From Planctomycetota bacterium (GTDB lineage Bacteria; Planctomycetota; B15-G4), in NCBI GenBank assembly GCA_020638905.1, contig JACKHP010000018.1:18376-82375 (forward strand): a stretch of DNA of 64,000 nucleotides, given 5' to 3'. Position 1 is the stretch's first letter; each line of letters starts with the position of its first letter. The translations under genes were made by a program, and so were the position numbers. Below the pieces are notes generated by a model. That model saw nothing but the letters and a program-made list of their open reading frames with translations, was not told the origin of the DNA and did not search any database. Below, piece after piece: positions 26,273 through 35,173 of this stretch.

Positions 26273-26748
26273 GCGTTGGGCAATGCGCCGCGAGCCGACT
26301 CCGGAGCGGAGCAGGTCGCGAGCACCTCGGCCGGGCCGCCCCCCCGGGGCGGATCGGTCGAGGGCTCTACGGGGTGGCGCCTTCCCCCTGGCCCACGGGA
26401 AGCGGTCGTTTCCCATGGAGGCGGACAGGCGATTCCAGAAAGATATGCAGGAACTCGCCTTCGCTGTTGAAATCGATTTAGATTGATGCGTGAAATCGGC
26501 CCTGCGACCCCGCAAGCGCTTGCGGATGCAGGATCCGGCAGCCGAGTCGCCGCGAAGCGGGAAGGGTCGTTCCTGGAGGCGCGCCGGGCTCCCGAAGGCG
26601 TGCCGGGCGGGCGCGGACCGGGGGGGCTCGAGTCCCCCGGTTCGGGTCACCCCGACGCCTCGACCGCCCTCCGGGCTCGCGCGGACCGGGACGCGATCGT
26701 TCGGCGCCGGCCGCGACCGTGGACCGGGGGTCGACCCCGGCCCTTCGG
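26273..26748. other. 476-bp gap between aminopeptidase and sigma genes
   Basis: It holds an AT-rich patch at about 26440-26495 containing the perfect palindrome AAATCGATTT (26470-26479). It also holds a strong hairpin at 26617-26641 (8-bp stem, 9-nt loop) and the hairpin listed below. No complete RNA gene could be built here. Confidence 0.6.
26724..26740 (-). terminator. Possible terminator hairpin after pepN
   Basis: CCGGGG (26724-26729) pairs with CCCCGG (26735-26740) around a 5-nt loop, 9 bp beyond the pepN stop on the minus strand. A second hairpin at 26617-26641 lies further on. No T tract is present, so termination is uncertain. Confidence 0.35.
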
Positions 26749-29433
26749 TCAGCCGAGCGCCTTGGTCGCGATCTCGTAGGTGTTGGGCGAGAGGCCGGAC
26801 ACGCCCAGGATGCGGCGCAACTCGTCCTGCGCGAGGCGCTGGCGTCCGCGGTCGTAGCGGCGCCAGGCGTCGAAGGCCGCGGCCAGGCGCGCGGCCATGA
26901 TCGGGTTCTTCGGGTCGACCGAGCGCACGACCTCGCCCAGCAGCGCGTAGCCCGCGCCGTCGGCGCGGTGGAATCCCACCGGGTTGCGCGCGAAGGTGCG
27001 GTACAGCGCGCGCAGCTTGTTCGGGTTGCCGGCGTCGAAGAGCGGGTCGCCGGCCAGGCGCCGCACCTCCTCGACCACGCCCGGACGCGCGGCGCGCGCC
27101 TGGGTCTCGAACCACTTGTTCATCACGAGCGAGTCCTTGCCCCAACGCTCGCGGAAGCGCTTCAGCGCGGCGTCGCGGCGCGGGTCGTCGACGTCGACGA
27201 GCAGGTCGAGCGCGCGCAGCTCGTCGGTCATCGTGCGCGCGCCGCGCGACTGCGCGTCGCACAGGGCGAGTCCGTCCTCGCCGGCGCCCTTGACGAGGAA
27301 CTGCAGGCAGGCGTTCTTGAGCGCGCGCCGTCCGGCGGTGGCCACGTCGGTACCGCCGGCGGTGAGCGGCGCGAGGCGGTCGTAGGTCGCGCGCAGCGCG
27401 GTGGCGTGGGTGCGTCCGATCTCGGACAGCAGGTGCTCACGCGCGGCGTGGATGCCGTCGACGTCGACCTCGCCCATCGCGTCGCCGAGCATCGACTCCT
27501 CGGGCAGCCGCAGCGCCTCGGCGCGCATGGCCGGCTCGACGTCCTCGTCGACCAGGATGCGTCCGAACGCGGCCAGCAGCGCGGCCGGCACCTGCATCGG
27601 ACGTCCCGCCGCGCGCTCGGCGACCATGCCCAGCACGGCGCGCGTCACGAGCCGCTGCAGCGCCTCCCAGCGGTTGAAGTCGTCGCCGTCGTGGGTGGCG
27701 AGGAAGGCCAGCGCCTCGTCGTCGAGGTCGACGTCGAGCACGACCGGGGCCGAGAAGCCGCGCAGCAGCGAGGGCACCGGCGCGGCCGGGACGTCGACGA
27801 AGGTGAACGTCTGGCGCGCCTCGACGAACGAGAGCACGCGCGTCGTCGCGGCCGCCGCGGCGTCCTCTCCGTGCAGGCGCAGCGGGAGGTCGTGTCCGTC
27901 GGGGCCCAGCAGGCCCAGCCGCACGGGGATCTGGAACGGCTGCTTCTCGGGCTGCCCCGGCGTGGCCGGGCACGACTGCTCGAGCAGCAGTTCGTACGTG
28001 CGCGAGGCGGCGTCCCAACGGCCCCGCGCGCGGACGCGCGGCGTCCCCGCCTGCTGGTACCAGCGCTTGAACTGCGTCAGGTCGACGCCGGTCGCGTCGC
28101 TCATCGCGGCGGCGAAGTCGTCGGTGGTGACCGCCTGTCCGTCGTGGCGCTCGAAGTAGAGGTCGGTACCCTTGCGGAAGCCTTCCTTGCCGAGCAGCGC
28201 CTCGTACATGCGGATCACCTCGGCGCCCTTCTCGTACACGGTGAGCGTGTAGAAGTTGTCGATGGCGATGTAGCTCTCGGGACGCACCGGGTGCGCGAGC
28301 GGTCCGGCATCCTCGGGGAACTGCATCTGGCGCAGGGCGCGCACGTCGGAGATGCGCTGCACCGGGCGGCTGCCCATGTCGGACGAGAACTCCTGGTCGC
28401 GGTAGACCGTGAAGCCCTCCTTCAGCGAGAGCTGGAACCAGTCGCGGCACGTGACGCGGTTGCCCGACCAGTTGTGGAAGTACTCGTGTCCGACGACGCC
28501 CTCGATGCGCGCGTAGTCGTCGTCGGTCGCGGTGGTCTCGTCGGCCAGCACGAGCGCGGCGTTGAAGATGTTGAGGCCCTTGTTCTCCATCGCGCCCATG
28601 TTGAAGTCCTCGACCGCGACGAGCATGAACAGGTCGAGGTCGTACTCGCGCCCGAAAGCGTCCTCGTCCCACTTCATCGCGTGCTTCAGCGACTGCATCG
28701 CGTGGGACGCGCGCGGCTCGTTGCCCTTGTCGACGTAGATGTGCAGCGGGATGGTGCGTCCCGTGCAGGTCGTGAAGGTGTCCTGCACGAGCCCGAGGTC
28801 GCCGGCGACGAGCGCGAACAGGTAGCAGGGCTTCGGGAAGGGGTCGTGCCAGGTCGCGAAGTGACGTCCTCCGTCGGCCTCGCCCGAGTCGACGAGGTTG
28901 CCGTTGCTCAGCAGCATCGGGTAGCGCGCCTTGTCGGCCACGATCGTCGTGGTGTAGACCGAGAGCACGTCGGGCCGGTCCTGGAACCACGTCACGCGAC
29001 GGAAGCCCTGCGCCTCCATCTGCGTGCAGAAGGTGCCGCGCGAGCGGTAGAGGCCCGAGAGCTTGGTGTTGGCCTGGGGCTCGATGCGCGTCACGACCTG
29101 CAGCGTGAAGCTCGCGGCGGGCGGCGTGAGCACGAGGCGTCCCTGGGCGTCGTGGCCGAAGTCGTCGTCGCCCAGCTCGGTGTCGTCGAGCACGAGCGCG
29201 AGCAGCTCGATCTCCTCGCCGTCGAGCACGAGCTCGGGGAGCCGTGCGGGGTCGCGTCGTCCCGGCGCGTCGGCGCGGTCGTCGTCGAGCACGTACGCGG
29301 TGGTGGACGTGACGCGCGCGTGGTCCTCGTGGAGCTCGAAGAGGAGCTCGACCGACTCGGCGCGGTAGGGCGGGCGCGTGTAGTCGGCGAGGCGGACGGC
29401 GACGGGCGCGGCGGGCGGCGACGTGACGGTCAT
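26749..29433 (-). CDS. pepN: Aminopeptidase N (M1 family)
   Basis: The protein has the exopeptidase motif GAMEN (280-284) and the zinc site HEYFHNW (His316, Glu317, His320) with the third ligand Glu339. It is 894 residues long and matches the E. coli-type PepN in layout: an N-terminal beta saddle, the thermolysin-like catalytic domain, a small beta domain and a helical C-terminal cap. It cleaves N-terminal residues from peptides in the cytoplasm and supports protein turnover. GGAGG lies 7 nt before the ATG, which fixes the start. It appears to be monocistronic and is divergent from the cytochrome gene. Confidence 0.93.
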   Translation of the reverse strand: MTVTSPPAAPVAVRLADYTRPPYRAESVELLFELHEDHARVTSTTAYVLDDDRADAPGRRDPARLPELVLDGEEIELLALVLDDTELGDDDFGHDAQGRLVLTPPAASFTLQVVTRIEPQANTKLSGLYRSRGTFCTQMEAQGFRRVTWFQDRPDVLSVYTTTIVADKARYPMLLSNGNLVDSGEADGGRHFATWHDPFPKPCYLFALVAGDLGLVQDTFTTCTGRTIPLHIYVDKGNEPRASHAMQSLKHAMKWDEDAFGREYDLDLFMLVAVEDFNMGAMENKGLNIFNAALVLADETTATDDDYARIEGVVGHEYFHNWSGNRVTCRDWFQLSLKEGFTVYRDQEFSSDMGSRPVQRISDVRALRQMQFPEDAGPLAHPVRPESYIAIDNFYTLTVYEKGAEVIRMYEALLGKEGFRKGTDLYFERHDGQAVTTDDFAAAMSDATGVDLTQFKRWYQQAGTPRVRARGRWDAASRTYELLLEQSCPATPGQPEKQPFQIPVRLGLLGPDGHDLPLRLHGEDAAAAATTRVLSFVEARQTFTFVDVPAAPVPSLLRGFSAPVVLDVDLDDEALAFLATHDGDDFNRWEALQRLVTRAVLGMVAERAAGRPMQVPAALLAAFGRILVDEDVEPAMRAEALRLPEESMLGDAMGEVDVDGIHAAREHLLSEIGRTHATALRATYDRLAPLTAGGTDVATAGRRALKNACLQFLVKGAGEDGLALCDAQSRGARTMTDELRALDLLVDVDDPRRDAALKRFRERWGKDSLVMNKWFETQARAARPGVVEEVRRLAGDPLFDAGNPNKLRALYRTFARNPVGFHRADGAGYALLGEVVRSVDPKNPIMAARLAAAFDAWRRYDRGRQRLAQDELRRILGVSGLSPNTYEIATKALG

Positions 29434-29712
29434 GGGAAGGCCTCCGTGGGGCGTGGCGCGTGCCGGTCGGTCGTCGCGCGGGGTGTCGGTGGGTCGACGC
29501 GCGGGGGCGCGGACCGGTCGGGCATCGTACCGCCCGGCGTCGGTCCGGCGCACGGCATCGGCGCCCAGCCTGGCAGCCTCCCGGCGGGATGCCGCCGGAT
29601 CGCAACGGGCGGTGCGTTCGGCGTGTGGCGAGGCGACCGGGACGCGGCGGTTTGCTACGGTCGGCGCCCGCTCGGCGCGCCCCGCGCGCGTCCCCAGCCG
29701 AGGAATGCCCCC

Positions 29713-30765
29713 ATGCGTCCGTCCGTCCGCCCGTCCCTGCTCCCGCTGCTGGCCGCGGCGCTGTTCTCGTGCTCGGGCTCCGAGGGCGAGCACTTCTACC
29801 CGCCGGTGCTCGAGTTGCCGGCGAACCCGAACGGGGCCGACGGCTACGAGCCGCTGCGGCGCTACGGCGCGATGGACGTCCCCGACGACAACCCGCTCAA
29901 CCCGCGCAAGGCGGCCCTCGGCTGGCAGCTCTACCACGACGCGCGGCTCTCGGGCGACGGCACGCGCTCGTGTTACTCGTGCCACCTCGTCGAGCACGGA
30001 CTCACCGACGGCAAGCCCGTGGCCGTGGGCGCGTTCGACAAGGTGCTGACGCGCAACTCGCCCACGCTCTGGAACATCGGCTTCCACCAGTCTTGGTACT
30101 GGGACGGTCGCGCGTCGTCGCTCGAGTCCCAGGCCGCCGCCGCGTGGAAGGGCGCCAACATGGGGGCCTCGGAGCCGCAGGCCATCGTCGACTTCCTGAA
30201 CCAGGTCCCCGGCTACCTGGGACAGTTCCTGGTGGTCTTCGGCGAGCCGGCCACGGTCGACAACGTGCCCATGGCGCTGGCCGCGTACATGCGCACGATC
30301 GTCAGCGACGGCACGGCGTTCGACCGCTGGCAGTCCGGCGACGACGACGCCGTGAGCGAGCAGGCCAAGCGCGGCTTCGAGGTGTTCACGCAAGCCGGTT
30401 GCGCCGAGTGCCACGCCGGCGTGCTGCTCACCGACCTGCAGTTCCACAACGTCGGCATCGGCATGGACGGCGACACGGCCAAGGACGTCGGCCGCGCCAA
30501 GGTCACGAACGACGCCAAGGACACCGGCGCGTTCAAGACGCCCACGCTGCGCGACGTCACGAAGTCGGCACCGTACTTCCACGACGGCTCGGTGGCCACG
30601 CTCGAGGAGGCCGTGCGCTTCATGGCCGGCGGCGGCAAGGCCAGCGCCTACCGCTCGACGAAACTCAAGGACGCGAAGCTGACCGACGCGCAGATCGCCG
30701 ACGTGCTCGCCTTCCTCGCCACCCTCGAACAACCCTGCGACGAGGTCATCCCGCCGCTGCCGTAG
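29713..30765 (+). CDS. Di-haem cytochrome c peroxidase/MauG-family lipoprotein
   Basis: Two CxxCH haem-binding sites are present: CYSCH (87-91) and CAECH (230-234). Other conserved parts are NSPTLWN and KTPTLRDV. The N-terminal sequence LLAAALFSC is a probable lipobox. At 350 residues the length fits the CcpA/MauG superfamily. Such proteins reduce peroxide or act as oxidising enzymes in the periplasm; which one applies here cannot be decided from sequence. The ATG at 29713 was chosen because it starts the signal sequence. TACGGT at 29656-29661 is a weak -10 candidate 52 bp upstream. The gene is divergent from pepN. Confidence 0.88.
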   Translation: MRPSVRPSLLPLLAAALFSCSGSEGEHFYPPVLELPANPNGADGYEPLRRYGAMDVPDDNPLNPRKAALGWQLYHDARLSGDGTRSCYSCHLVEHGLTDGKPVAVGAFDKVLTRNSPTLWNIGFHQSWYWDGRASSLESQAAAAWKGANMGASEPQAIVDFLNQVPGYLGQFLVVFGEPATVDNVPMALAAYMRTIVSDGTAFDRWQSGDDDAVSEQAKRGFEVFTQAGCAECHAGVLLTDLQFHNVGIGMDGDTAKDVGRAKVTNDAKDTGAFKTPTLRDVTKSAPYFHDGSVATLEEAVRFMAGGGKASAYRSTKLKDAKLTDAQIADVLAFLATLEQPCDEVIPPLP

Positions 30766-30883
30766 CTCCCCGTACCCGGTCGTCCGGCGTCGATGCGGCA
30801 CCCGCCGCGTCGGTGCGACGACGTTTCGCATCGCAAGCCGACGCGCCCGCGCGCTTGCCACCCTTCCTCATCGGACATCCCGC

Positions 30884-31066
30884 ATGGCCCGCACCCCCTA
30901 CAGCCACGAGCGCTTCCTGCGCGACAAGAAGAAGAACGAGAAGAAGAAGCTGCGCATGGAGAAGCGCCAGGCGCGTCAGGCCGACAAGGCCGGCGCGAAG
31001 GACGACGGCTCCGATGCGCCGGCGGGCGCCGACGACGAGGCGTCCGACGAGAAGCGCGACGCGTAG
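30884..31066 (+). CDS. Small highly charged protein of unknown function
   Basis: A 60-residue protein with a Lys/Arg-rich first half (LRDKKKNEKKKLRMEKRQ) and an Asp/Ala/Gly-rich acidic tail (DDGSDAPAGADDEASDEK). The first half would be a helix or coiled coil. I know no function for it. It follows the cytochrome gene by 118 bp on the same strand and is convergent with yciH. It could be ribosome- or nucleic-acid-associated, but this is a guess. The coding status rests on its strongly biased composition and on the absence of another gene in the gap. Confidence 0.45.
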   Translation: MARTPYSHERFLRDKKKNEKKKLRMEKRQARQADKAGAKDDGSDAPAGADDEASDEKRDA

Positions 31067-31120
31067 CGTGCGCGTCGCAGCGGGCGACGGCGATCCGCGC
31101 ACCGCGCGCCGGACGCGCCC

Positions 31121-31492
31121 TCAGCCGCCGACGCGCTTGACCGTGTAGCCCTGGGCCGCGAGTTCGGCGACGACGGCGTCGCGGTGGTCGCCCTGGAGCT
31201 CGATCACGCCGTCCCGGACGGTGCCGCCCGCGCTGCAGCGGGCCTTGAGCCGTTTGGCGAGCGCCGCCAGGCCGGGGCCGGCCAGCGGCACGCCGGAGAC
31301 GAGGGTCACGCCCTTGCCCTTGCGTCCCTTCGTCTCGCGGCTCACGCGCACGATGCCGTCGCCCGCGGGCACTTCGGGCTCGGGCGCCCGGCACGTGCAA
31401 CGCGCCTTCGGCTGCTCGCAGCCCGGGCACGTGAGTCCGTCGGCGCTCGTGTGGATCAGCTCTCCGCGGTCGATCGGGCGGCGGCCTTTCAC
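31121..31492 (-). CDS. yciH: YciH/SUI1-like translation factor with N-terminal Cys cluster
   Basis: The C-terminal ~80 residues have the SUI1/eIF1 fold: RVSRETKGRKGKGVTLVSGV, then ALAKRLKARCSAGGTVRDG and ELQGDHRD. This is the bacterial YciH version of eIF1, proposed to act in start-codon fidelity or stress translation. The N terminus carries CPGCEQPKARCTC, four Cys in a zinc-ribbon-like arrangement, as in many YciH proteins. The most likely start is the GTG of VKGRRPIDRG, since further upstream the frame runs into antisense of the beta-helix gene region. It is divergent from that gene. Confidence 0.82.
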   Translation of the reverse strand: MKGRRPIDRGELIHTSADGLTCPGCEQPKARCTCRAPEPEVPAGDGIVRVSRETKGRKGKGVTLVSGVPLAGPGLAALAKRLKARCSAGGTVRDGVIELQGDHRDAVVAELAAQGYTVKRVGG

Positions 31493-31603
31493 GCGAGGTG
31501 CTCCTGTGGGGCGGGAGTGCCCATGATGGAGGAGAGTGCGGCCGTTGTCTCGCGCGGGTTGCCGCGCGGGGGGCGAGGCGCGCTCCGTCGACAGGAGGTC
31601 CCG

Positions 31604-33670
31604 ATGACCGAACGCTCGCTCCTCGCCCCCGCGCTGCTCGCCGCGCTGCTCGTCGCGCCGACGACCGTCGCGCAGGACGTCCCCGCGCCCGCCCGCCTCG
31701 AGGTGTTCGTCGCGCCGGACGCTCCGCCCGGCGGCGACGGCAGCCGCGAGCATCCCCTGGCCTCGATCGAGGTCGCGCGGGACCGGTTGCGCGCGCGGGA
31801 GGTCGCGGCCGACGCACCCTCGCCCGCGATCGTGCTGCTCGACGGCACCTTCGCCGTCGAGCGCGGCCTCGTCTTCGACGCACGCGACGACGGGCTGTCG
31901 CTGATCGCCGACGACGGCTCCCGTCCGCGGCTCGTCGGGGGACGGGTGTTCGTCGCGCCGCGCCTGCGGCCGCTCGACGATGCCCGGCTGCTCGCGCGGC
32001 TGCCGAGCGACGCCGCGCGCGCGGCGGTGCGCGTGCTCGAGCTGCCCGCCGATCTCGTCCCGGCGGGGCCGGTACGGCGCGGGATGGGCTCGCCGGTCGT
32101 CCCGGTCGGCAGCGAGGTCTTCGTCGACGGCGTCGCGCTGCGCCGCGCGCGCTGGCCCGACGACGGCTTCGCACGCGTGGGCGAGGTGCTCGACCGCGGC
32201 TCGGTGCCGCGCGATCGCGAGGACGACGTTCCCGAGGCGCGGCGCGAGACGGGACCCGAGCGCGGCGGCACGTTCCGTCCGGCCGACGTCGACGCGCGGC
32301 GTCTCGCGCGCTGGGCGTCCGCCGAGGACGCCTGGGCCCTCGGCTTCTGGTGCTGGGACTGGGCCGACGAGCAGCTGCCGATCGCCGCGATCGACGTCGC
32401 GGCCGGCACGATCGCGCTGGGCGCACCGCATCGCTACGGCCTGAAGGCCGGCACGACGTTCTACGTCACGAACCTGCTCGAGGAGCTCGACCGGCCGGGC
32501 GAGTTCTTCTTCGACGTCGCCGGCGGGCGACTGCTCCTGTGGCCGCCCGCGACGCAGCCGCGCGAGCTCGTCGTGTCGACGCTCGACGAGCCGCTGCTGC
32601 GCCTCGACGGCTCGCACGGCTTCACGCTCGAAGGGCTGTCGTTCGAGGACACGCGCGGTCCCGCCGTCGTCGGCGACGACTGCGACGGCGTGCGCATCAC
32701 GCGCTGCACGATCACGAACACGGGCACCGACGGCATCCGCCTGAGGGGACGGGACGACGTCGTGGGCGACTGCACGCTGCGCGGCATCGGCGCGACCGGC
32801 GTCTCGCTCGACGGCGGCGACCGCGCCACGCTCACGCACGCGGACGACCGGCTCGAGCGCACGAGCATCCACGACTTCGGACGGCTGTACCGCACGTACC
32901 AGCCCGCCGTGCGGCTGGCCGGTGTGGGACAGGTCGTGATCGGCAACGAGTTCGCGCACGCGCCGCACTCGGCGATCCTGTTCGCGGGCAACGAGCACGT
33001 CATCGCGGGCAACGAGATCTTCGACGTGCTGCGCGAGACCGGCGACTCGGGCGCGATCTACTGCGGTCGCGACTGGACGCTGCACGGCACGCGCATCGAA
33101 GGCAACTTCATCCACCACCTCGGCGGCAGCGACGGACGCTGGCAGAACGCGATCTACCTCGACGACATGGCGAGCGGGATCGAGGTCGCGCGCAACGTCG
33201 TCTGGCGCTGCCACTGGGGCATGCTGGTCGGCGGCGGACGCGACCTCGACATCCACGACAACCTCTTCGTCGCGTGCGCGCTCGGCATCCGCTTCGACGC
33301 GCGCGGCATCGGCTGGATGGCGGAGAAGATCGCCGATCCCGCGACGTCGACGCTGCACCGCAACCTGGCGGCCGTGCCGATCGCGAGCGAGCCCTGGGCC
33401 TCGCGCTACCCGAGCCTGGGCCGCTACCTCGACGACCGCTTCGGACGTCCCGTGGGCAGCCGCGTGGTCGGCAACCGCTTCGTCGCGACGCCCTTCGGCT
33501 CGGTCGACGACCCCGAGTGCGTGCAGGTCGACGCCAACGTCGAGACGTCCGAGCTGCCGGCCTGGGCCGACGACGGGCTGTACTTCGACGCGGGCCCGCG
33601 CCTCGGCGAGCGACGCCGCGTCCCGGCGCCGAACGAGGTCCCGATCGCCGTGCTCGACGGACGCGGGTGA
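31604..33670 (+). CDS. Secreted right-handed parallel beta-helix protein (glycan-active, GH141/PL-like)
   Basis: A signal peptide (LLAPALLAALLVAPTTVAQ) is followed by EVFVAPDAPPGGDGSREHPL, the N-terminal cap motif of beta-helix carbohydrate enzymes. A long parallel beta-helix follows, with stacked turns such as GVRITRCTITNTGTDGIRL, IRGNEI/VIAGNEIF and IEVARNVVWRCHWGM. At 688 residues it fits pectate-lyase-like or GH141-like enzymes that act on plant or algal polysaccharide. The catalytic residues cannot be assigned with confidence. GGAGGT at 31595-31600, just before the ATG, fixes the start. Confidence 0.78.
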   Translation: MTERSLLAPALLAALLVAPTTVAQDVPAPARLEVFVAPDAPPGGDGSREHPLASIEVARDRLRAREVAADAPSPAIVLLDGTFAVERGLVFDARDDGLSLIADDGSRPRLVGGRVFVAPRLRPLDDARLLARLPSDAARAAVRVLELPADLVPAGPVRRGMGSPVVPVGSEVFVDGVALRRARWPDDGFARVGEVLDRGSVPRDREDDVPEARRETGPERGGTFRPADVDARRLARWASAEDAWALGFWCWDWADEQLPIAAIDVAAGTIALGAPHRYGLKAGTTFYVTNLLEELDRPGEFFFDVAGGRLLLWPPATQPRELVVSTLDEPLLRLDGSHGFTLEGLSFEDTRGPAVVGDDCDGVRITRCTITNTGTDGIRLRGRDDVVGDCTLRGIGATGVSLDGGDRATLTHADDRLERTSIHDFGRLYRTYQPAVRLAGVGQVVIGNEFAHAPHSAILFAGNEHVIAGNEIFDVLRETGDSGAIYCGRDWTLHGTRIEGNFIHHLGGSDGRWQNAIYLDDMASGIEVARNVVWRCHWGMLVGGGRDLDIHDNLFVACALGIRFDARGIGWMAEKIADPATSTLHRNLAAVPIASEPWASRYPSLGRYLDDRFGRPVGSRVVGNRFVATPFGSVDDPECVQVDANVETSELPAWADDGLYFDAGPRLGERRRVPAPNEVPIAVLDGRG

Positions 33671-33770
33671 GGCCGCGAGCCGGTGTGGTCGCGGAGGCGG
33701 GGACCTCACCACGGGCGCGGCCGGGAGAGGGGCCTGACGCGGGCCCGGTCGTATCACGTGGCGCGGCCTT

Positions 33771-33809
33771 GCCTTGAAATTTGAAAGAGCCGCGTTAAGA
33801 TTTCAAGGC
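33771..33809 (+). promoter_or_regulatory. Perfect 10-bp inverted repeat abutting the ATPase start codon
   Basis: GCCTTGAAAT (33771-33780) and ATTTCAAGGC (33800-33809) are exact reverse complements separated by 19 bp. The right arm ends directly before the ATG at 33810. The site is AT-rich for this genome and also holds two TTGAAA units. It could be an operator for autoregulation, or a 5' hairpin that covers the ribosome site. Confidence 0.6.
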
Positions 33810-34979
33810 ATGTCGAGACTCCTGGGACGACCACGGCACGAGCGGGAGGTGATGCACAGGCTGCGTTCGGCTCCGGTGGTGGCGATCCTCGGCGCGCGCC
33901 AGACGGGCAAGAGCACGCTGGCACGCAGCATCGCGGAGCAGCAGGCGCGGGCGGCGACGATGCTCGACCTCGAAGACCCAGCCGACGTGGCGCGCCTGTC
34001 CGACCCGGGTCTGTTCCTGCGCGGGTTGCGCGGGCTTGTCGTGCTCGACGAGATCCAGCGCCGGCCCGAACTGTTCCCGATCCTGCGCGTGCTGGCCGAT
34101 CGACCCCGTCGTCCTGCGCGCTTCCTCGTGCTCGGCAGCGCGTCGCCCGAGCTGTTGCGTCAAGGCTCCGAGTCGCTCGCCGGGCGCATCGCCTTCCACG
34201 AACTCGCAGGCTTCGATCTCGAGGAGGTGGGAGCCTCGGCGTGGCGCCGGCTGTGGCTGCGGGGCGGGTTCCCGCGCAGCTTCCGCGCGCGCAGCGACAA
34301 GGAGAGCATGGCGTGGCGTCGCGACTTCGTCTCGACCTTCCTCGAGCGCGACCTGCCGCAGCTCGGCGTGACCACGCCGGCTCCCACCCTGCGCCGCTTC
34401 TGGTCGATGCTCGCGCACTGGCATGGCCAGATCTGGAACGCCTCCGAGTTCGCCCGCGCGTTTGGCGTCTCGGTGCCAACCATCGGTCGCTACCTCGACC
34501 AGCTCGAAGGCACGCTCGTCGTGCGTCGGCTGCCGGCGTGGCACGAGAACCTCTCGAAGCGACAGGTGAAGGCGCCCAAGGTCTACGTCCACGACAGCGG
34601 ACTGCTGCACGCGCTGCTGGGCCTCGCCACCGAGCGCGACCTCCTCGGCCATCCGAAGGTCGGCGCTTCATGGGAGGGCTTCGCGCTCGAGCAGGTCGTT
34701 CGGCGTCTCGGGGCCGGTCGTGACGAGTGCTTCTTCTGGGCCACGCACGGCGGCGCCGAACTCGATCTGCTCGTGGTGCGCGGTCGCACGCGCCTCGGGT
34801 TCGAGATGAAGCTCGGCGAGACTCCCGGCGTGACCGCCTCGATGCGCAGCGCCCTGGCCGACTTGCGATTGCAGCGCCTCGACGTGGTGCACAGCGGAGA
34901 GCACAGCTTCGAACTGGCGCCCAAGGTGCGTGCCCTGGCCCTCCCGCGGCTGCTCGACGATCTGGCCGTGCTGCGCTGA
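33810..34979 (+). CDS. AAA+ ATPase of the AAA_14/DUF4143 family
   Basis: The N-terminal AAA domain has Walker A (GARQTGKST, Lys34) and Walker B (LVVLDEIQRRPELF). The arginine finger region FLVLGSASPELLRQG and the C-terminal DUF4143 part (YVHDSGLLHALLG, then AELDLLVVRGRTRLGFEMKLG) follow. The DUF4143 end resembles a PD-(D/E)XK fold with D-x-FEMK. Such proteins are found in archaea and in defence or toxin-antitoxin settings; their role is unresolved. The start ATG touches the inverted repeat. It is the only gene of its transcript, 194 bp ahead of the next gene. Confidence 0.82.
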   Translation: MSRLLGRPRHEREVMHRLRSAPVVAILGARQTGKSTLARSIAEQQARAATMLDLEDPADVARLSDPGLFLRGLRGLVVLDEIQRRPELFPILRVLADRPRRPARFLVLGSASPELLRQGSESLAGRIAFHELAGFDLEEVGASAWRRLWLRGGFPRSFRARSDKESMAWRRDFVSTFLERDLPQLGVTTPAPTLRRFWSMLAHWHGQIWNASEFARAFGVSVPTIGRYLDQLEGTLVVRRLPAWHENLSKRQVKAPKVYVHDSGLLHALLGLATERDLLGHPKVGASWEGFALEQVVRRLGAGRDECFFWATHGGAELDLLVVRGRTRLGFEMKLGETPGVTASMRSALADLRLQRLDVVHSGEHSFELAPKVRALALPRLLDDLAVLR

Positions 34980-35173
34980 CGGAATCGTCGGCGCGCGACG
35001 CTGACCGGTCGCGCGTCCGTCCGGCGCCTGGGTCGTCGACGGATGCATCGCGCGTCGCCGCAACCCGGGCGCGGTCGCCGCGGTTCCGACGCCCGGGGGC
35101 CGGCCGATCGGCCGCGCGGGCTCCGTGTATCCTGGGTGACGAGGCGGGCGGCCGGTCCGTCCGGAGGGACATC

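Noticed and set aside
26612..26650. T-arm-like hairpin (GGGGG-CTCGAGT-CCCCC) suggesting a tRNA 3' end
   Set aside because: The T loop has C at the first position in place of T, no D or anticodon arm of the right size can be drawn, and the only matching acceptor strand would make the RNA over 100 nt long.
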